A stretch of DNA of 13,988 nucleotides from Terriglobia bacterium. GTDB taxonomy: Bacteria > Acidobacteriota > Terriglobia > UBA7540. The translations under genes were made by a program, and so were the position numbers. The notes beneath the pieces are model-generated. The model had not been told where the DNA came from, made no database searches, and saw nothing but the letters and a program-made list of their open reading frames with translations. This document shows positions 1 through 7,576 of the stretch, piece after piece. The stretch is from assembly GCA_020072905.1 (NCBI GenBank), contig JAIQGB010000094.1, positions 1 through 13,988 of the forward strand. Direction: 5' to 3'. Each line of letters starts with the position of its first letter. The first letter of the stretch is position 1.

Positions 1-506
1 GGCGTATTGGAGCAGATCGTCGGCGGGTGGAGCGCGCAAGGAATTCTTACCGTGCAGAACGGCTTCCCCTTCAATCTTGGATGTCAAATCACCACGAACG
101 CGTTCCCTTCCAGCAACAATTGCGTCGCCCTCATGGTGCCCGGCGAGAACCTCTACGCTCACCAGGGACCGGACGTCGGCATCACGCATTTCCTTAACGC
201 TGCTGCATTCGCCGACCCGCCCGTGGCGACAGCGGTCGGCCAAACGGATTTCGCGCCATTCGGGGGCAGGCCCTCTCAGGTGCACGGCCCCACTTTTAGC
301 AATCTAGACCTCTCGGTGTTTAAGGACTTCCGGACCACCGAACGCACGCGCCTGCAGTTTCGGGCGAGTTCTTCAACTTCTTCAACCACCCCAACTTTGG
401 AAATCCGGGAAACCTGAACTTTCTTAACACACTGAGTTTTGCTCAAATCACGGGCACGCGTGGCATCCCCCGAGAGATCCAGCTTGCCTTGAAGTTCTAC
501 TGGTAA
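1..506 (+). pseudogene. TonB-dependent receptor (Oar/CarboxypepD_reg-type), 3' end only, broken by a -1 frameshift
   Basis: This is the C-terminal part of an outer-membrane beta-barrel receptor, which in this family takes up large substrates using TonB energy. Frame 1 is open from the window edge to about 365 and reads typical late-barrel motifs: 'GWSAQGILTVQNGFPF', then 'NLDLSVFKDFRTTERTRLQF'. After 'RLQFRA' the frame-1 reading turns into low-complexity Ser/Thr and stops at 417. Frame 3 from 366 continues the expected family sequence (EFFNFFNHPNFGNPG, then RGIPREIQLALKFYW) to TAA 504-506, ending in the aromatic residue typical of BAM-inserted barrels. One missing base at about 364-366 explains both readings. 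This could be a true lesion or a sequencing or assembly error. The 5' part lies outside the window. The family assignment is from my recognition of acidobacterial TonB receptors. Confidence 0.82.
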
Positions 507-534
507 GTCTTGAATTGTCGCCCTGCGAGCGATC

Positions 535-567
535 GGGGAGGGACCGAGTCAGTCTCTCCCCCTTATT
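535..567 (+). terminator. Candidate intrinsic terminator after the TonB receptor
   Basis: A 10-bp stem with one G-U pair is formed by 535-544 (GGGGAGGGAC) and 552-561 (GTCTCTCCCC), with a 7-nt loop. It is followed by CTTATT, a weak T-rich tail. It sits 29 nt after the receptor stop and before the GH5 gene, so it probably separates the receptor from the hydrolase cluster. The weak T-tract keeps confidence moderate. Confidence 0.55.
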
Positions 568-637
568 CCAGAATTGCCGATTTCGACGGCCGTATCAAAA
601 AGCTCCCACCCTAGGAATCACGTTGAGGTAGTCCTCT

Positions 638-1882
638 TTGATTGGATTTGATGCCCAACGCACAGCGCGGCTGACAAGAAGCGTGTTAATAGCCGTACTG
701 GGGTCGCTAAGCGGAGCCTGCGGCACAGCTGTCAGAAAGACGAATGTCAGCCCACTGGGTAGTCCCCCAGCGGTCGCTACACCTGACCTTCCGCTGCAAA
801 CCCAAGGGCGATGGATCGTGGACCGGAACAACCAGCGCGTGAAATTGGCGGGTGTTAATTGGTACGGTGCCGAGGAGCAAGACTATGTGGTGGCGGGTCT
901 CGAGCTGGCGAAGCTGGTTGACATCGCTGTGGAGATCAAGCGCATGGGATTCAATTCCGTGCGGCTGCCGTGGTCAAACGAGCTTTACGAAAGCAATCCG
1001 CTGGTCAGTGATGCGGCGGTGGCGGCGAATCCTCAATTGAAAGGCCTGCACGCCATGGATGTCTTTGACGCCGTGGTCAATGCACTTGCCGCTCAAGGCT
1101 TGCTGATCATCCTCGACAATCACGTCAGCACTGCCGACTGGTGCTGCTACGACACCGACGGCAACGGACTGTGGTACAACCCCCGGTATCCTGAAACAAA
1201 CTGGATCGTCGACTGGCAAGGTATGGCGGAGCGTTACAGGTCTCAGCCCACTGTAGTTGCTGTCGATCTGCGCAACGAACTTCGCGCCGGAGCGACTTGG
1301 GGAGGCGACCCGCAGTATGACTGGCACGCCGCGGCCCAGCGCGCAGGCAACGCCATCCTGAGCGTCAATCCCAACCTGCTCGTGATCGTGGAGGGCATCA
1401 ACTACGCGTCGGGTTTGACCGGCGTGGCGCAGTCGCCCATCGTTCTGAACTTTCCGAACCGCGTGGTTTATTCCGCGCACGATTATGCCTGGTTTCACAG
1501 CGGGCTTACCAGCTACGGTCAGGTTCAGCAGCAACTGAATCAGTCCTGGGGTTACATCCTCACCGAGAGCCCGCCCGCTCCCGTATGGGTCGGCGAATTT
1601 GGAACTTGCCACACCGGTCTGTCGTGTTTTCAGGATTCGGCAGCAGGCTCCCAGGGCCTCTGGTTTTCTAGTTTTCTGCAATACCTGGGGCAAAGCGATT
1701 TTGACTGGTGCTATTGGCCCCTGAACGGAACGGAAGCGCGCGGCACAAGCCGCACCTTCGGCTCCGAGGAAACCTATGGAGTCCTCAACACTTCCTGGGA
1801 CGGGCCCGCAGTCCCGGAGGAACCGGGTTCGGGGGTGACGCTTCTTGGGAATTTGCAGACCATCATCCCACCCTGTCAGTAG
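638..1882 (+). CDS. GH5 family glycoside hydrolase (cellulase superfamily), probable lipoprotein
   Basis: This 414-aa retaining glycosidase of clan GH-A likely cleaves beta-glucosidic or related beta-linkages outside the cytoplasm. I chose the TTG at 638 because GAGG at 625-628 lies 9 nt upstream and the N-terminus reads as a signal peptide: RLTR, a hydrophobic stretch at 16-24, then LSGAC with the candidate lipid-attachment Cys at 28 (a non-ideal lipobox, Ser at -3). The catalytic domain spans about residues 55-390. Visible GH5 landmarks are 'SVRLPWSNE' (R109), 'DNH' (H162), 'DLRNEL' with acid/base N213-E214, 'YSAHDY' (H281), 'VWVGEFG' with nucleophile E320, and W360. The look ('GVNWYGAE', 'NGLWYN', 'PTVVAVDLRNE') recalls the plant-type GH5 lineage around GH5_11, but I cannot assign a subfamily. 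Several cysteines (169, 170, 324, 330, 358) suggest disulfides, fitting export. The substrate is unknown. Confidence 0.9.
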   Translation: MIGFDAQRTARLTRSVLIAVLGSLSGACGTAVRKTNVSPLGSPPAVATPDLPLQTQGRWIVDRNNQRVKLAGVNWYGAEEQDYVVAGLELAKLVDIAVEIKRMGFNSVRLPWSNELYESNPLVSDAAVAANPQLKGLHAMDVFDAVVNALAAQGLLIILDNHVSTADWCCYDTDGNGLWYNPRYPETNWIVDWQGMAERYRSQPTVVAVDLRNELRAGATWGGDPQYDWHAAAQRAGNAILSVNPNLLVIVEGINYASGLTGVAQSPIVLNFPNRVVYSAHDYAWFHSGLTSYGQVQQQLNQSWGYILTESPPAPVWVGEFGTCHTGLSCFQDSAAGSQGLWFSSFLQYLGQSDFDWCYWPLNGTEARGTSRTFGSEETYGVLNTSWDGPAVPEEPGSGVTLLGNLQTIIPPCQ

Positions 1883-1907
1883 AACCCGCTGGCCGCAATT
1901 TTTGCGC

Positions 1908-1913
1908 AAGGGG
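1908..1913 (+). promoter_or_regulatory. Shine-Dalgarno fixing the GTG 1921 start
   Basis: AAGGGG ends 7 nt before GTG 1921. The same frame is open upstream to 1708, but that stretch overlaps the end of the GH5 gene in another frame and encodes no recognisable protein. A twin-arginine signal begins exactly at 1921, so this site decides the start. Confidence 0.7.
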
Positions 1914-1920
1914 CAACGCT

Positions 1921-4047
1921 GTGAACAAGCTTTCACGCAGAACCTTTTTCACCCAGGCAGCTCAGACCGCGGCCGCAGCAGGCCTGGCGATTTCGCCCGC
2001 GTTGGGCGCCGGCGCGGTTATTTCGTGGGATGACCGCGCGGAGACCAGCACCGAGTCGCTGAACGGCATCTGGTCGTTCAAGCTGGACCCTGATAAGGAG
2101 GGCGAATCCCGACGCTGGTACCAGCCGGACACGGCAGGGGAGGGGTGGATCGACGTAACAGTCCCGCATACTTGGCAGGTCTCCGCGCAGTCAGATTCCT
2201 ATCTCGGGACTGCTTGGTACCGCCGAAGGTTTGGGGCACCCAGCACCTGGGCGAATAAGGCCGTGCGCATTGAATTCGAGGCGGCTTACCACAGCGCCAA
2301 AGTGTGGCTGAATGGAAAGCTGATTGTTGAACACATTGGCAAAGGGTACACGGCTTTCACTTTGGACACCTCCTCAGCCCTGCGGGTTGGAGAGTCCAAC
2401 GAAGTTGTCGTCAGCGTGGACAATTCTTTGGATGAAGATATGCTCCCTCGTGGGGACTCGTTTGACTGGACCCCTGACGGCGGCCTGATCCGTCCTGTGT
2501 CGCTCCTCATAAGCCCGCCTGTGTTCATCGAGCGAATCGATGCCGACGCCTTACCGGATCTCCAGCACAAGCGCGCAAGGCTGGATGTCCGGCTGGCAAT
2601 TCGGAACACGACTACGACAGCAGCCAACCTTGCGATGTCATGTCGTGTTGTCGAGGGCCAGACGGGCCGCTCGGTATCTGAGAAGCTCCACGCTGCAACC
2701 GCGAGAATTGATCCGCAGGCTTTTCGCGAGGTGGTTCTTCCTCCTGTAGAATGGCCCGACCCGCTGCTGTGGCACTTCGATCATCCCCACTTCTACCGGC
2801 TGGAGGTCGCAATCTACAGCGGCGGTCGTGCGATCCATAGGGCGTCTACGAATTTCGGCGTGCGGAAGCTGGAGGTCAAGGACGCCGGCTTTTACTTCAA
2901 TGGCGAAAGAGTCTGGCTGATGGGAGCGGAACGCATGGCGGGAAGCAATCCGGATTTCGGAATGGCCGAGCCCGAAGCCTGGATTCGCCACGACCACGAT
3001 GATCTCAAGGAGCTCAATGTTGTTTTCACCCGGGTTCATTGGCAACAAGACAGGCGCGTGCTCGATTACTGTGATCGGCAAGGCGTCTTGCTCCAAGAGG
3101 AAGTTCCCGCCTGGGGCCCAGATACGTTCAAAGGCATGACAAGCGAGGTTGATACTCACATCATGCAGAACGGACTGGAGCAACTGCGGGAGATGATCTC
3201 CCAGCACCGGAACCATCCCTGCATTGTGGCTTGGGGATTGTGCAACGAAGTGAACGGACAAAACCCTCCCGCCCAGGCGTTCATCAAGCGCATGGTTGAG
3301 GAAGCTCGCAAGCTTGATCCGCATCGCCTGTTGACCTACGCCTCGAATTCCTTGCAGCAGAATCCTGCCAAGGACATTGCCGGCTTGCTCGATTTCGTTT
3401 CATGGAACGAGTATTACGAGAGTTGGTACGGGGGAAACGTGGAGTCCGTCAGGAGCAACCTTCGGGCGATTCAGCAAGCCTTCCCGAATAAGCCGCTGGT
3501 CATTTCTGAGTACGGATACTGTGAGTGCGCTGAAGGGCGCGTGGGAGGCGATTCCAGGCGCATCGAGATTCTCGATCGTCATACCAATGTGTATCGGGAA
3601 TTTGACTCCGTCGCCGGAGCAATCTTCTTCGACTACAACGACTATCGCACGATTTATGGCGACAAAGGCGCCGGAGTGCTGAAGCAGCGTGTCCATGGAG
3701 TCGTGGATGTATACGGCGGACGCAAACCCTCATTCGGAGCGCTCCGCCGTGAATGCAGTCCCGTCGAGAGTCTCCTAATCAGGAGCCAGGGCGGCTCTCT
3801 TTCGGCTACGGTCAGAACGCGGAGCCAATTTCCAATGTACGCGCTGGACGGCTACGCGTTGCGGTGGATCGTCTACGGGTTCGATGATCTTCCCATGGAG
3901 AAATACGAGGTGCCTTTACCCCGTCTCAACCCGGGGCAGACGGCCAGCGTGCAACTGAGCCACGCGGAGAAGAAGCCGACGCGAGTTCAGGTGAATGTTG
4001 TCCGGCCGACTGGCTTCTCGGTGCTGACGTCATGGTGGAAAGCCTGA
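1921..4047 (+). CDS. GH2 family beta-glycosidase (beta-galactosidase/beta-glucuronidase type), Tat-exported
   Basis: This 708-aa retaining exo-beta-glycosidase has the usual GH2 order: sugar-binding jelly roll at about 45-195 ('GIWSFKLDP', 'PHTWQ', 'WYRRRF', 'KVWLNGK'), Ig-like sandwich at about 200-315, and a TIM barrel at about 320-605. The acid/base is E443 in 'GLCNEVNG' and the nucleophile is E530 in 'LVISEYGY'; both are present, so it should be active. A short C-terminal beta-domain follows (about 610-708). The N-terminus 'NKLSRRTFF' plus an Ala-rich hydrophobic stretch is a twin-arginine signal, so it is probably exported folded. It begins 38 nt after the GH5 stop with its own Shine-Dalgarno, consistent with co-transcription. 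GH2 covers beta-galactosidase, glucuronidase and mannosidase activities. The HW pair at 373-374, where many beta-galactosidases have SHNP/SHYP, means substrate cannot be read from sequence. Confidence 0.9.
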   Translation: MNKLSRRTFFTQAAQTAAAAGLAISPALGAGAVISWDDRAETSTESLNGIWSFKLDPDKEGESRRWYQPDTAGEGWIDVTVPHTWQVSAQSDSYLGTAWYRRRFGAPSTWANKAVRIEFEAAYHSAKVWLNGKLIVEHIGKGYTAFTLDTSSALRVGESNEVVVSVDNSLDEDMLPRGDSFDWTPDGGLIRPVSLLISPPVFIERIDADALPDLQHKRARLDVRLAIRNTTTTAANLAMSCRVVEGQTGRSVSEKLHAATARIDPQAFREVVLPPVEWPDPLLWHFDHPHFYRLEVAIYSGGRAIHRASTNFGVRKLEVKDAGFYFNGERVWLMGAERMAGSNPDFGMAEPEAWIRHDHDDLKELNVVFTRVHWQQDRRVLDYCDRQGVLLQEEVPAWGPDTFKGMTSEVDTHIMQNGLEQLREMISQHRNHPCIVAWGLCNEVNGQNPPAQAFIKRMVEEARKLDPHRLLTYASNSLQQNPAKDIAGLLDFVSWNEYYESWYGGNVESVRSNLRAIQQAFPNKPLVISEYGYCECAEGRVGGDSRRIEILDRHTNVYREFDSVAGAIFFDYNDYRTIYGDKGAGVLKQRVHGVVDVYGGRKPSFGALRRECSPVESLLIRSQGGSLSATVRTRSQFPMYALDGYALRWIVYGFDDLPMEKYEVPLPRLNPGQTASVQLSHAEKKPTRVQVNVVRPTGFSVLTSWWKA

Positions 4048-4160
4048 GCCCATCCGGCTCAATGTGAGAGGAAGGCGGCTGGGGCTGAACGCGGACTGGC
4101 GCGACCCGACCGGCACGGCAGACCTCGGGAGCAATGTACTCACGTTGTTTCGATCCCGTT

Positions 4161-4166
4161 AGGTGG
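4161..4166 (+). promoter_or_regulatory. Shine-Dalgarno for ATG 4172
   Basis: AGGTGG ends 5 nt before ATG 4172. The alternative in-frame GTG at 4163 lies inside this purine-rich site, so ATG 4172 is the better start. The preceding gap (4048-4160) shows no convincing promoter. Confidence 0.55.
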
Positions 4167-4171
4167 TCCCG

Positions 4172-7100
4172 ATGAAGCAATCTGATTGTCAGAGCGTAGT
4201 GAGAACCAGGGAGGAGTTCGTCACAATTCCGACCTACCCCCCGCCAGCGCCTGACCTGAATCCGATGTTTCTCGAGAAACGCGTGTACCAAGGGAGCAGC
4301 GGAAAAGTATACCCGAACCCTTTTACTGACAGGGTTTCAACGGAGAAGAAGAACCGACAGTACCGAGCAGTGTTCCTCGAGAACGAGTACGTGAAGCTAA
4401 TGATCCTGCCCGAGATCGGTGGCCGCATCCACATCGGCCTGGACAAGACCAATGGCTACGATTTCTTCTACCGGCAGAACGTCATTAAACCGGCGTTGGT
4501 CGGGCTCCTCGGCCCCTGGATATCGGGAGGTGTGGAATTTAACTGGCCGCAGCACCATCGCCCGTCAACATTCATGCCCGTCGACCACTACATCGAAGAA
4601 CACGTGGACGGAAGCCGAACGGTCTGGTTGAGCGAGCATGAGCCGATGAACCGTATGAAAGGCATGGTGGGGATCTGCCTGCGTCCAGGAAAGTCGCGTG
4701 TGGAAGCGAAGGTGCGGCTCTACAACCGGACCCCGTTTGTCCAGACTTTCTTATGGTGGGCGAACGTCGCGGTCCGCGTGCATGAACAGTACCAGGCCTT
4801 CTTTCCTCCCGACGTAACCTATGTGGCAGATCACGCCAAGAGAGCCACTTCGGAGTTTCCGATCGCCAAGGGTTTTTATTACGGCGTGGATTACACCTGC
4901 GGTGTGGACATTCGCTGGTACAAGAACATTCCCGTTCCGACTTCCTACATGGTTGTCGAATCCCGGCATAACTTCTTTGGTGGCTACGATCATGCGCGCC
5001 AGGCGGGACTCGTTCACGTCGCCGACCACCACATTTCGCCGGGCAAGAAACTGTGGACGTGGGGTAATGCGGAGTTCGGCTACGCCTGGGACCGGGAACT
5101 TACGGATTCAGACGGACCGTACATTGAACTGATGGCCGGCGTCTACACAGACAATCAGCCCGATTTCTCTTTTCTGCAGCCTTTTGAAACCCGGACCTTC
5201 AGCCAATATTGGTATCCGATTCAGCAGATTGGGCCTGCCAAGAATGCCAACGAGCTGCTTGCAGTGAATCTCGAGGTTTCGGGACGGAAGGCCCGGGCTG
5301 GCGCCTGTTCGTCCGAGGCCTTGCCCGACGCTTGCGTGGTCTTGACGGCAGGAGACCGCGTGCTCATGCGAAAGACGGGGGACCTCGCGCCAGGTGCGCC
5401 ATGCGTTGCAGAGGTCGATCTGCCGGAGGATATTGCAGAGACCGACCTCGTGCTGGCTGTGCGCGATAGACAGGAGTGCGAATTGATTTGCTATCGTCCT
5501 GAAAAACTTGAACCAAGACGCACCCCCGAAGCGGCAACCGAGCCTCCGCCACTGGAACAGATGGCGAGCACGGACGAACTGTATCTGACGGGACTGCATC
5601 TCGAACAGTACCGGCACGCCACGCGCAGTCCTGAGTCGTACTGGCAGGAAGCCCTCCGAAGGGATCCCGGAGACGCGCGCAACAATAACGCCCTGGGGCT
5701 CGTTCATCTGCGCAGGGGAGAATTCAAGAGGGCGGAGCAGTACTTCCGCCAGGCGATCCTGAGGCTCACGCGCAGGAATCCGAACCCATATGACGGCGAG
5801 CCTTATTACCACCTGGGCCTCGCATTGAAATACCAGGGCCATCTCTCGGAAGCGTACGACGCGTTGTATAAAGCGGCCTGGAACTACGCCTGGCAATCCG
5901 CGGCGTATTACGCGCTGGCGGAAATCGACTGCTCTCGGCGGGATTACCTGCCTGCGCTTGATCACCTCGATGGGTCGCTTGCAGCCAATATCGCACATTT
6001 GAAAGCGCGGAATCTAAAGGCGGCCATCCTGCGCCGCCTGAACAGGCATGACGAGGCGGAGACGCTTGCACGCGGAACTGTGTCTATAGATCCCCTTGAT
6101 TTCTGGTCCCGGAATGAGCTTGTCCTGGTTCGTCGCGCCCGGGGAGATTCAGAAGGCAGCGAAAACTGCCAGCGCGAGCTCTCGGCATTGATGCGCAACG
6201 AGGCTCAGAGCCATCTCGATATCGCCTTCGACTACGCCGGAGCGGGGCTGTTCGAGGAAGCGAGCGAATTACTGGAGCGGCTGGTGGAAAGCCGCGCGTC
6301 AGGAGTTCCTGTCTATCCCACGGTGTTGTACTCTCTCGGATTCTTCTGCCAGCAAACCTCGAACTTCGAAAGGGCTCACGACCTGTGCCGGCAAGCGTGC
6401 CAGGCGCCGTCGGACTATTGTTTTCCCGCACGTCTGGAAGAGATGATTGTGCTGGAGAGCGCTCAGGCGGCGAACCCCAACGATGCGAAGGCGGCCTACT
6501 ACCTGGGGAACCTCCTGTATGACAAGCGCCGTTATGAGGACGCGATTCAAGACTGGGAGCGCTCCAGCGCGCTGGATCCCACCTTCTCCATTACTTGGCG
6601 CAACCTCGGGATCGCTTACTTCAACATTCGGCACGAACCAGCGAGGGCCGCTGAGTGTTATCGGCGAGCCTTTGCCGCCAACCCGCGCGATGCGCGCCTT
6701 CTGTTCGAGATGGATCAGTTGGCCAAGAGGCTGGGTGTACCTCCGGAAGAGCGCCTTGCCCTTTTGGACCAGCATCGTGAGCTGGTGAGCCAGCGGGATG
6801 ATCTCATCGTTGAGCTCGTCACACTTTATAATCAGGTCGGCAAATCCACCCAGGCGCTCGAGGTGCTCCGGTCCAGACGATTTCATCCCTGGGAGGGTGG
6901 CGAAGGGTTGGTGTCGGGACAGTACGTTTGGACGCACGCGCTATTGGGACTCGAATGCCTTGAGGTGGGAAACCCTAAAGGAGCGCTGACCCACTTTGAA
7001 GCCGCGGGAAATTACCCGGAGAACCTTGGAGAGGGTAAGCACCTCTTGACCCCGGAAAACCATCTGCATTATTTCGCGGGATTGGCCTGGGAAGCTTTGG

Positions 7101-7513
7101 GTGACTACCGGAAAGCTGCGGAGAGTTTCGAACGCGGCGCGAAAAAGGAATCCTCCATTACGCCGATGAGCTACTATCGCGCCCTCTCACTCAGGAAGCT
7201 GGGCCAGCAAGCGGCCGCGACGACATTACTCAACGAAATTCTCGAGTTCGCCACGCAGCAATTGAATGCAGAATGCAAGATCGATTACTTTGCCACTTCA
7301 TTGCCGAACTTCCTTCTCTTCGAAGATGACTTGCGGAAACGTATCCGCGTCGATTGCCGGTTCCTTGTGGGTCTGGCGCATCTCGGGCTGGGGGAAATCG
7401 GCGAAGCGGAAGCGGCGTTCCGAGAAGTGCTGGCGCTCGACATCAATCACCTGGGGGCAATGCAAAAACTCAGATGGCTTCGGTCGGATGCGAAGGCGGT
7501 CCGCCCATTGTGA
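4172..7513 (+). CDS. DUF5107 domain protein with C-terminal tetratricopeptide repeats
   Basis: This 1113-aa protein has no signal peptide or membrane segment, so it is probably cytoplasmic. The N-terminal third (about 35-350) matches my memory of DUF5107: 'LPEIGGRIHIGLDKTNG' (79-95), 'GGVEFNWPQHHRPSTF' (119-134), 'WGNAEFGYAWDRELTDSDG' (297-315), and 'YIELMAGVYTDNQPDFSFL' (317-335) followed by YWYPI. The last block resembles the galactose-mutarotase motif carrying the catalytic Glu (here E319), which suggests a mutarotase-like beta-supersandwich; this is inference. A linker (about 360-460) leads into a TPR region at about 465-1105 with many A-x-x-Y/F-x-x-A-x-x-x-x-P units, e.g. 502-533 and 771-803. 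No characterised function is known to me. Its place between GH2 and a sugar transporter suggests sugar processing or sensing, with the TPRs as a protein-binding scaffold. Confidence 0.85.
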   Translation: MKQSDCQSVVRTREEFVTIPTYPPPAPDLNPMFLEKRVYQGSSGKVYPNPFTDRVSTEKKNRQYRAVFLENEYVKLMILPEIGGRIHIGLDKTNGYDFFYRQNVIKPALVGLLGPWISGGVEFNWPQHHRPSTFMPVDHYIEEHVDGSRTVWLSEHEPMNRMKGMVGICLRPGKSRVEAKVRLYNRTPFVQTFLWWANVAVRVHEQYQAFFPPDVTYVADHAKRATSEFPIAKGFYYGVDYTCGVDIRWYKNIPVPTSYMVVESRHNFFGGYDHARQAGLVHVADHHISPGKKLWTWGNAEFGYAWDRELTDSDGPYIELMAGVYTDNQPDFSFLQPFETRTFSQYWYPIQQIGPAKNANELLAVNLEVSGRKARAGACSSEALPDACVVLTAGDRVLMRKTGDLAPGAPCVAEVDLPEDIAETDLVLAVRDRQECELICYRPEKLEPRRTPEAATEPPPLEQMASTDELYLTGLHLEQYRHATRSPESYWQEALRRDPGDARNNNALGLVHLRRGEFKRAEQYFRQAILRLTRRNPNPYDGEPYYHLGLALKYQGHLSEAYDALYKAAWNYAWQSAAYYALAEIDCSRRDYLPALDHLDGSLAANIAHLKARNLKAAILRRLNRHDEAETLARGTVSIDPLDFWSRNELVLVRRARGDSEGSENCQRELSALMRNEAQSHLDIAFDYAGAGLFEEASELLERLVESRASGVPVYPTVLYSLGFFCQQTSNFERAHDLCRQACQAPSDYCFPARLEEMIVLESAQAANPNDAKAAYYLGNLLYDKRRYEDAIQDWERSSALDPTFSITWRNLGIAYFNIRHEPARAAECYRRAFAANPRDARLLFEMDQLAKRLGVPPEERLALLDQHRELVSQRDDLIVELVTLYNQVGKSTQALEVLRSRRFHPWEGGEGLVSGQYVWTHALLGLECLEVGNPKGALTHFEAAGNYPENLGEGKHLLTPENHLHYFAGLAWEALGDYRKAAESFERGAKKESSITPMSYYRALSLRKLGQQAAATTLLNEILEFATQQLNAECKIDYFATSLPNFLLFEDDLRKRIRVDCRFLVGLAHLGLGEIGEAEAAFREVLALDINHLGAMQKLRWLRSDAKAVRPL

Positions 7514-7543
7514 GGTCGGCCATCGTTTGTACTGAATTTCCCA

Positions 7544-7574
7544 CATCCTGGCAGTGAGCGAACACTGTAGGATG
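7544..7574 (+). promoter_or_regulatory. Hairpin covering the ribosome-binding site of the sugar transporter
   Basis: CATCCT (7544-7549) pairs with AGGATG (7569-7574), and CAGTG (7552-7556) pairs with CACTG (7563-7567). G7550 can wobble with U7568, G7551 is bulged, and the loop is AGCGAA. The 3' arm contains AGGA (7569-7572), the only Shine-Dalgarno-like element near the TTG start at 7577. No T-run follows, so it looks more like a translational gate, RNA-processing site or mRNA stabiliser than a terminator. The pairing is seen directly; the function is inferred. Confidence 0.5.
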
Positions 7575-7576
7575 GC

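Noticed and set aside
574..598. Possible sigma70 promoter TTGCCG-N13-TATCAA upstream of GH5
   Set aside because: A 13-nt spacer is too short for a functional -35/-10 pair.
1708..1920. Upstream in-frame extension of the first GH2
   Set aside because: It overlaps the end of GH5 and has no coding character; the Shine-Dalgarno and Tat signal place the start at GTG 1921.
974..1936. 320-codon open frame on the minus strand opposite GH5
   Set aside because: It is antisense to a gene with clear GH5 motifs, has no recognisable domain, and is rich in Arg/Gly/Val as expected for a high-GC shadow frame.
2638..3324. 228-codon minus-strand open frame opposite the first GH2
   Set aside because: Antisense to the GH2 TIM barrel, with no motif or ribosome-binding site.
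4045..4061. 6-bp hairpin TGAGCC/GGCTCA overlapping the first GH2 stop codon
   Set aside because: The stem is short and no T-tract follows, so a terminator cannot be supported.
5108..5998. 296-codon open frame on the minus strand opposite the DUF5107 gene
   Set aside because: Shadow of the plus-strand gene; no family features, and it crosses both the domain and TPR parts without pattern.
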